Assembly: GCA_018969405.1 (NCBI GenBank)
Contig: JAGWYK010000022.1
Location: 1 to 34,545, forward strand
DNA from: Acidobacteriota bacterium
GTDB taxonomy: Bacteria; Actinomycetota; Acidimicrobiia; Acidimicrobiales; Acidimicrobilacustridaceae
Length of the DNA: 34,545 nt
Reading direction: 5' to 3'
Within the stretch, counting starts at the first letter, position 1; every line of letters starts with the position of its first letter. A model generated the notes under the pieces. That model did not search any database. It was not told the origin of the DNA and saw nothing but the letters and a program-made list of their open reading frames with translations. Positions 30,702 to 34,545 of this stretch are shown here, piece after piece. The translations under genes and the position numbers were made by a program.

Positions 30702-32201
30702 TCAGGGGACGATGGCGACGCGCGAGACAGGTTCGGGGACGACCTGACGACGATGCACCGCTCGATGCAGGGCGTCGAGCAGCACATCACGGGTGTCGCG
30801 CGGATCGATGAGTTCGTCGAACCCGAGGCCGGCGGCCGACCGATAGGAGGCCTGCAGCTCGGCCTCACGCAGCTCCGCGGCTTCATCGGCCTCGGCGCCG
30901 GTCGCCCTGCTCATGGCACTGGCACCCATGGCCCCGAGCGTGGCCCCGGGATAGGCGAAGGTGGCCGACTGGTTGTCGAACCCCACCATGGACATGACCA
31001 TCGAACCGAAGCCATAGGCCTTGCGCAGGGTGAGATGGATCTTCGGACTGGTGGCCTGGGTCTGGGCGGCGAACATGCGCGCCCCGCTGCGCAGCACCCC
31101 GGCCCGCTCCGACGCGCTGCCCGGGAGCATGCCGGGGTTGTCGGCGAGGAAGAGCAGGGGCAGATGGAACGAGTCGGCCACGGTGATGAAGTGCGCCGCC
31201 TTGTCGGCGGCATCGGCGTCGATGGAACCGGCGAGCACCTTCGGCTGGTTGGCGATGATGGCCACCGACTCACCGCCGAGATGGGCCAGCGCGCAGATCA
31301 TGGCCGGCCCGAATCCGGGCTGGACCTCGAACCAGGAACCGTCGTCGACCACGACATCGAGCACCTCGCGCATGTCGTAGACCTGTCGCGTGTCGCGCGG
31401 GATGATGCGCAGGAGCTCGTCGGTGCGCCGATGGGCCTGATCGGCACCGTGGGCCCGCGGCGGATACGACCATGCGCTCGACGGGAAGAAGTGCAGATAC
31501 ACCCGCAGCAGGTCGAGTGCCGCGGTGTCCCCGACCGCCACGTTGTGGACGAGGCCACTGGCCACCGCCACGGCCGGGCCACCGAGATCCTCCTTGGTGA
31601 TGTCCTCGCCGAGGGAGTCCTTGACCACGGGCGGACCGGCGGTGAACACCGCGCCATCGGCGGTCATCACCGAGAAGTCCGACATGGGCACGATGAGAGC
31701 GCCATGACCGGCCGAGGGTCCCATGACGGCGCTGAGCACCGGCACCCGTCCCGAGCACTGGGCCTGGATGAGCAGGTCGGTGGGGGTGCGTCCGCCTCCG
31801 CCACCACCGCGATGCCCGGCCCCCTCCAGCAGCATGATCAGCGGGATGCGCTCGGCGAGGGCGAGCTCGGCGATGCGCCACCGCTTGGAGGTGCTGCCCG
31901 AACCGATCGATCCGGCGAGCGTGGTGAAGTCCTCGGCCCCGACCATGACCGGCCGACCGTCGATGGTGCCGGCCCCGGCCACGATGCCGTCAGCGGGCAC
32001 CTCACCGACCAGGGTGCCGATCTCACGGAAGGATCCGGGATCGAGCAGGTACTCGACACGGGCCCGGGCGTCGAGCTGGCCCTTGGCCCGGCGTCGGGCC
32101 AGTCGCTCCTCGCCCCCCATGGCCCATGCAGCCTCACGACGACGCTGCAGATCGTCGAGCGCGGGACCCCATCCCCCGGGCAGATCGGTCGGATCGGTCA
32201 T
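30702..32201 (-). CDS. Acyl-CoA carboxylase carboxyltransferase (beta) subunit
   Basis: 499 residues from the ATG at 32201, chosen because GAGGTGG precedes it and a -10 (TATCCT) lies about 25 bases upstream; the longer frame would overlap that promoter. Crotonase-like tandem fold. N half: YLLDPGSFREIGT (51-63), LEGAGHRGG oxyanion region with an unusual run of six Gly (132-137), VFTAGPPVVKDSLGED and LGGPAVAVASG. C half: DNPGMLPGSASERAGVLRSGARM (canonical DTPGFLPG...GiirhGA), RKAYGFGSMVMSM and GAMGAS. Transfers CO2 from biotinyl carrier protein to an acyl-CoA. The biotin carboxylase/BCCP subunit is not in the window. The substrate (acetyl, propionyl or longer) cannot be decided. Confidence 0.9.
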   Translation of the reverse strand: MTDPTDLPGGWGPALDDLQRRREAAWAMGGEERLARRRAKGQLDARARVEYLLDPGSFREIGTLVGEVPADGIVAGAGTIDGRPVMVGAEDFTTLAGSIGSGSTSKRWRIAELALAERIPLIMLLEGAGHRGGGGGGRTPTDLLIQAQCSGRVPVLSAVMGPSAGHGALIVPMSDFSVMTADGAVFTAGPPVVKDSLGEDITKEDLGGPAVAVASGLVHNVAVGDTAALDLLRVYLHFFPSSAWSYPPRAHGADQAHRRTDELLRIIPRDTRQVYDMREVLDVVVDDGSWFEVQPGFGPAMICALAHLGGESVAIIANQPKVLAGSIDADAADKAAHFITVADSFHLPLLFLADNPGMLPGSASERAGVLRSGARMFAAQTQATSPKIHLTLRKAYGFGSMVMSMVGFDNQSATFAYPGATLGAMGASAMSRATGAEADEAAELREAELQASYRSAAGLGFDELIDPRDTRDVLLDALHRAVHRRQVVPEPVSRVAIVP

Positions 32202-32224
32202 CGGGCCACCTCGTGCATCGGACG

Positions 32225-32234
32225 AGGATACATT
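32225..32234. promoter_or_regulatory. Back-to-back -10 elements of divergent promoters
   Basis: On the minus strand TATCCT (32230-32225) fits the carboxylase. On the plus strand TACATT (32229-32234) fits the sulfotransferase, with a leader of about 40 bases and GGAGGGG before its ATG. The two hexamers share two bases, so polymerase cannot occupy both at once. Confidence 0.4.
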
Positions 32235-32278
32235 TCGAACAGGCATCGCCATGGGGGGCATGTCGGAGGGGACACGAC

Positions 32279-33454
32279 ATGCCGCGGCAACAATCAGCTC
32301 CCGTCACCGACCTCCTCGAGGCCGCGAGCGCCACCACCGGCGGACTCGACGACTTCGGTGATCCCTCGTTCCTCGAGGGACTCGAGACCTTCACCGCCTC
32401 CTGCGCCGCCGACGGCCGGCTCTCGGAGATCGGCACCGCGGCGGCCGAGGGCATGGCGCTGGGCAATCTCGTCAACCGCCTGCGGGTCATCGACTGGCAC
32501 CGCACCCATCCCGAACTGGCCGAGGCCGTGGTCGAGTCCCCCATCATCCTGATCGGACTTCCCCGCACCGGCACCACGGCGCTCAGCCATCTGCTGTCGG
32601 TGGATCCGGCCCTGCGATCACTGCTGGGCTGGGAGATCAACGAGTCGGTGCCCCCACCCACCACCGCCACCTATCGGACCGATCCGCGCTTCGTGGCCGC
32701 CATGGAGGCTCCGGACATGCTCGACATGCTCAATCCGGAGTTCAAGGCCATCCACCACGATCCTCCCGACATGCCGCTCGAATGCGCCACGGTGCTCGGC
32801 CAGCACTTCACCAGCCTGCATCTGGCCACCACCTTCAACATCGACGGCTACATGCAGTGGGTGCTGCAGGCCGATCATCGACCCGCCTACGGCTACCACC
32901 GCCTGGTGCTCCAACTGCTGCAGTCACAGTGTCCGGGCCGCTGGCAGCTGAAGTCTCCGGTGCATCTGCTCGATCCGACATCGCTGGCCGCCACCTACCC
33001 CGACGCCCGCTACGTGCTCACCCATCGCGATCCGGTCGAGGTGATCGCCTCGGTCTGCAGTCTGGTGCGCTCACTCACCAGCACCTTCACCGATGCCGAC
33101 TTCCACGACGCCATCCGAGGCACCTGGCCTGAGGTGGTGGCCACGCTGCTCGACCGCCAACTCGCATTCCGTGACGCCCAGATCGCCGCCGGCAACGGTG
33201 CGGCCTTCGTCGACATCGCCTATGCCGATCTCGTGGCCGAACCCCTCGGCACCGTCGCCGCCATCTACGACGCCGTCGACCAACCCTTCACCGCCGAGGC
33301 CGAGGCGGCCATGGTCGCCCACAGCGCCGAACACCGTCAGCACCGTTTCGGCAGCCATGCGTACTCCCTGGAGGACTGGGGTCTGTCGCGTCCCGAGCTC
33401 GAGGAGCGCTGCGCCCCCTATCTCGCCCGCTACGCCGAGTTCCTGGAGGATTGA
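32279..33454 (+). CDS. Sulfotransferase family protein (Sulfotransferase_3 type)
   Basis: 391 residues from the ATG with a GGAGGGG ribosome site 7 bases upstream. The 5'-phosphosulfate loop is LIGLPRTGTTALSHLL (91-106) and the 3'-phosphate block is HRDPVEVIASV (249-259), with Arg250 and Ser258 for PAPS. A helical N-terminal region of about 85 residues precedes it. Soluble, no signal peptide. Actinobacterial members sulfate trehalose, lipids or small molecules; the acceptor here is unknown. The stop overlaps the amidase start (TGATG). Confidence 0.87.
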   Translation: MPRQQSAPVTDLLEAASATTGGLDDFGDPSFLEGLETFTASCAADGRLSEIGTAAAEGMALGNLVNRLRVIDWHRTHPELAEAVVESPIILIGLPRTGTTALSHLLSVDPALRSLLGWEINESVPPPTTATYRTDPRFVAAMEAPDMLDMLNPEFKAIHHDPPDMPLECATVLGQHFTSLHLATTFNIDGYMQWVLQADHRPAYGYHRLVLQLLQSQCPGRWQLKSPVHLLDPTSLAATYPDARYVLTHRDPVEVIASVCSLVRSLTSTFTDADFHDAIRGTWPEVVATLLDRQLAFRDAQIAAGNGAAFVDIAYADLVAEPLGTVAAIYDAVDQPFTAEAEAAMVAHSAEHRQHRFGSHAYSLEDWGLSRPELEERCAPYLARYAEFLED

Positions 33455-34545
33455 TGGACGGCATCGACGCCCTGCTCGACACCCACGACAGCATCGGACT
33501 GGCCGCGCTGGTGCGCGATGGGGAGGTCGGCGCCCGCGAACTCGTCGAGGCCGCGATCGCCCGGATCGAGGAGCGGAACCCGGCCCTCAACGCGGTGATC
33601 GCCACCCGCTACGACGCTGCGCTCGCCGAGGCCGACACCGTCGATCGGTCCGCCCCGCTCGCCGGTGTGCCGTTCCTCGTGAAGGACCTGAACTGCGATG
33701 TCGCCGGACTCCCCTCCACCCGGGGGAGTCGACTGTTCGCCGATGTCGTCGCCACCGAGGACTGCGAACTCACCCGCCGCTTCAAGGCAGCCGGTCTCAT
33801 CATCCTCGGCAACACCAACACCCCCGAGTTCGGCAAGAACGCCTCGACCGAACCGGTGCTGCACGGACCGACCCACAACCCCTGGGACCTCGATCGCTCC
33901 CCCGGCGGCTCCTCGGGTGGTTCCGCCGCAGCGGTGGCCGGGGGCATGGTGACCGCCGCCCATGCCAACGACGGAGGGGGTTCCATCCGCATCCCGGCCT
34001 CCGAGTGTGGACTGGTCGGCCTCAAGCCCACCCGCGGGCGCACGCCGACCTGGCCCATCCCCGCCTCGTTCGCCTATCCGGTCGGTGTGGGCAACTGCGT
34101 CACCCGGACCGTGCGCGACAGCGCGGCGATCCTCGACGCCATCGCCGGCCCGCTGCCGGGCGATCCGTTCCCGGCGCCTCCGGCACCGCCCACCGGATCG
34201 TTCCTCGGTGCCGTCGAGCAGGAGCCCGGTCGGCTGCGCATCGGGTTCAGCACCGTGCTGCCGAACGGCGAACCCGTCCATCCTGCGGGGATCACGGCCA
34301 TCGAACGCACCGCCGCCGTGCTCAGCGCGCTCGGTCACGAGGTGGGCGAAGGGATGCCGGACTGGGATCGACGCATGTCAGCGCTGGTCGTCACCTCTGC
34401 CATGGGCATCAACGGCGCCCGCATGGTCGAGGATCGGCTCGCCGAGCTCGGTCGACCGCTCGCCGATGATGACCTCGAGGTGTTCTCGCGCGAGATGCAC
34501 GAGCGGGCGCTGCAGCAGACCGGCATCGACCTCCATCGGGCCCTG
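33454..34545 (+). CDS. Amidase-signature hydrolase (partial, 3' end outside)
   Basis: 364 codons are visible; the frame is open at the right edge. Amidase signature family with intact catalytic triad: Lys77 (PFLVKDLN), cis-Ser153 (GGSSGGS) and the nucleophile Ser177 (DGGGSIRIPAS). Their spacing (76 and 24) equals that of FAAH-type amidases. TNTPEFGKN (121-129) and GLKPTRGRTP (189-198) are typical. The family hydrolyses amides or acts in tRNA-Gln amidation; this has the free amidase type of Lys-Ser-Ser motif, without GatA-specific blocks recognised. Probably translated together with the sulfotransferase. Confidence 0.9.
   Translation, partial: MDGIDALLDTHDSIGLAALVRDGEVGARELVEAAIARIEERNPALNAVIATRYDAALAEADTVDRSAPLAGVPFLVKDLNCDVAGLPSTRGSRLFADVVATEDCELTRRFKAAGLIILGNTNTPEFGKNASTEPVLHGPTHNPWDLDRSPGGSSGGSAAAVAGGMVTAAHANDGGGSIRIPASECGLVGLKPTRGRTPTWPIPASFAYPVGVGNCVTRTVRDSAAILDAIAGPLPGDPFPAPPAPPTGSFLGAVEQEPGRLRIGFSTVLPNGEPVHPAGITAIERTAAVLSALGHEVGEGMPDWDRRMSALVVTSAMGINGARMVEDRLAELGRPLADDDLEVFSREMHERALQQTGIDLHRAL

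Noticed and set aside
1-34545. tRNA, rRNA, CRISPR, insertion sequence or phage genes
   Set aside because: None recognised on reading both strands; composition is uniform, with no sign of a recent insertion.

Overview
The window is very GC-rich, tightly packed DNA of an actinobacterial type. Reasons: GTG starts are frequent; at least ten gene pairs overlap by 1 or 4 bases (GTGA, ATGA or TGATG junctions); several genes look leaderless; it carries the Gram-positive peptidoglycan-amidation pair murT/gatD, an MpaB-type (DUF2236) oxygenase, an ABC1/UbiB kinase-like protein and an SCO2322-like surface protein next to an ECF transporter. An Acidimicrobiia-like member of the Actinomycetota is plausible, but the window alone cannot settle the class. 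No rRNA, tRNA, CRISPR array, insertion sequence or phage gene was seen.

Layout. 1-2320 (minus): a redox operon with two small exported Pro/Thr-rich proteins, the flavin transferase ApbE and the start of a ferric-reductase-like haem membrane protein. It is divergent from a response regulator/histidine kinase pair (2424-4504). 4576-6288 (plus): a tandem universal stress protein and a Tyr/dual-specificity phosphatase. 6307-7544 (minus): an orphan ParA ATPase overlapping a Pro/Ala/Val-repeat tail-anchored protein, divergent from a Bcp peroxiredoxin (7641-8096). 8108-10314 (minus): queC overlapping a type-B carboxylesterase. 10404-15077 (plus): an ABC1 kinase-like gene running without gaps into bioA-bioF-bioD; bioB is not in view. 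15176-16989 (plus): a B12-binding, CarH-like regulator overlapping a DHRS12-like dehydrogenase. 22741 down to 16979 (minus): a cobalamin riboswitch followed by an SCO2322-like surface protein, EcfT, a fused double EcfA ATPase, an S component (CbrT-like, predicted B12 uptake) and a D-2-hydroxyacid dehydrogenase, each overlapping the next. 22856-24571: an MpaB-type oxygenase and, convergent, an atypical SDR. 24739-27809 (plus): low-molecular-weight phosphatase, murT-gatD and a Prx5-type peroxiredoxin. 27851-30560 (minus): an FeS/FMN/FAD old-yellow-enzyme reductase and a two-helix SHOCT protein. 30702-32201 (minus): an acyl-CoA carboxylase carboxyltransferase. 32279-34545 (plus): a sulfotransferase and an amidase cut by the window edge.

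The most notable theme is cobalamin. A riboswitch-controlled B12 importer and a B12-binding transcription factor with the CarH capping motif lie within about 7.5 kb and meet tail to tail. The regulator differs from CarH in its DNA-binding domain (excisionase-type helix-turn-helix) and lacks the second His ligand of the light-exposed CarH state. A second theme is transcript architecture: five unrelated genes have a TANNNT hexamer exactly six bases before the start codon, the signature of leaderless mRNAs, and several intergenic gaps hold strong inverted repeats.
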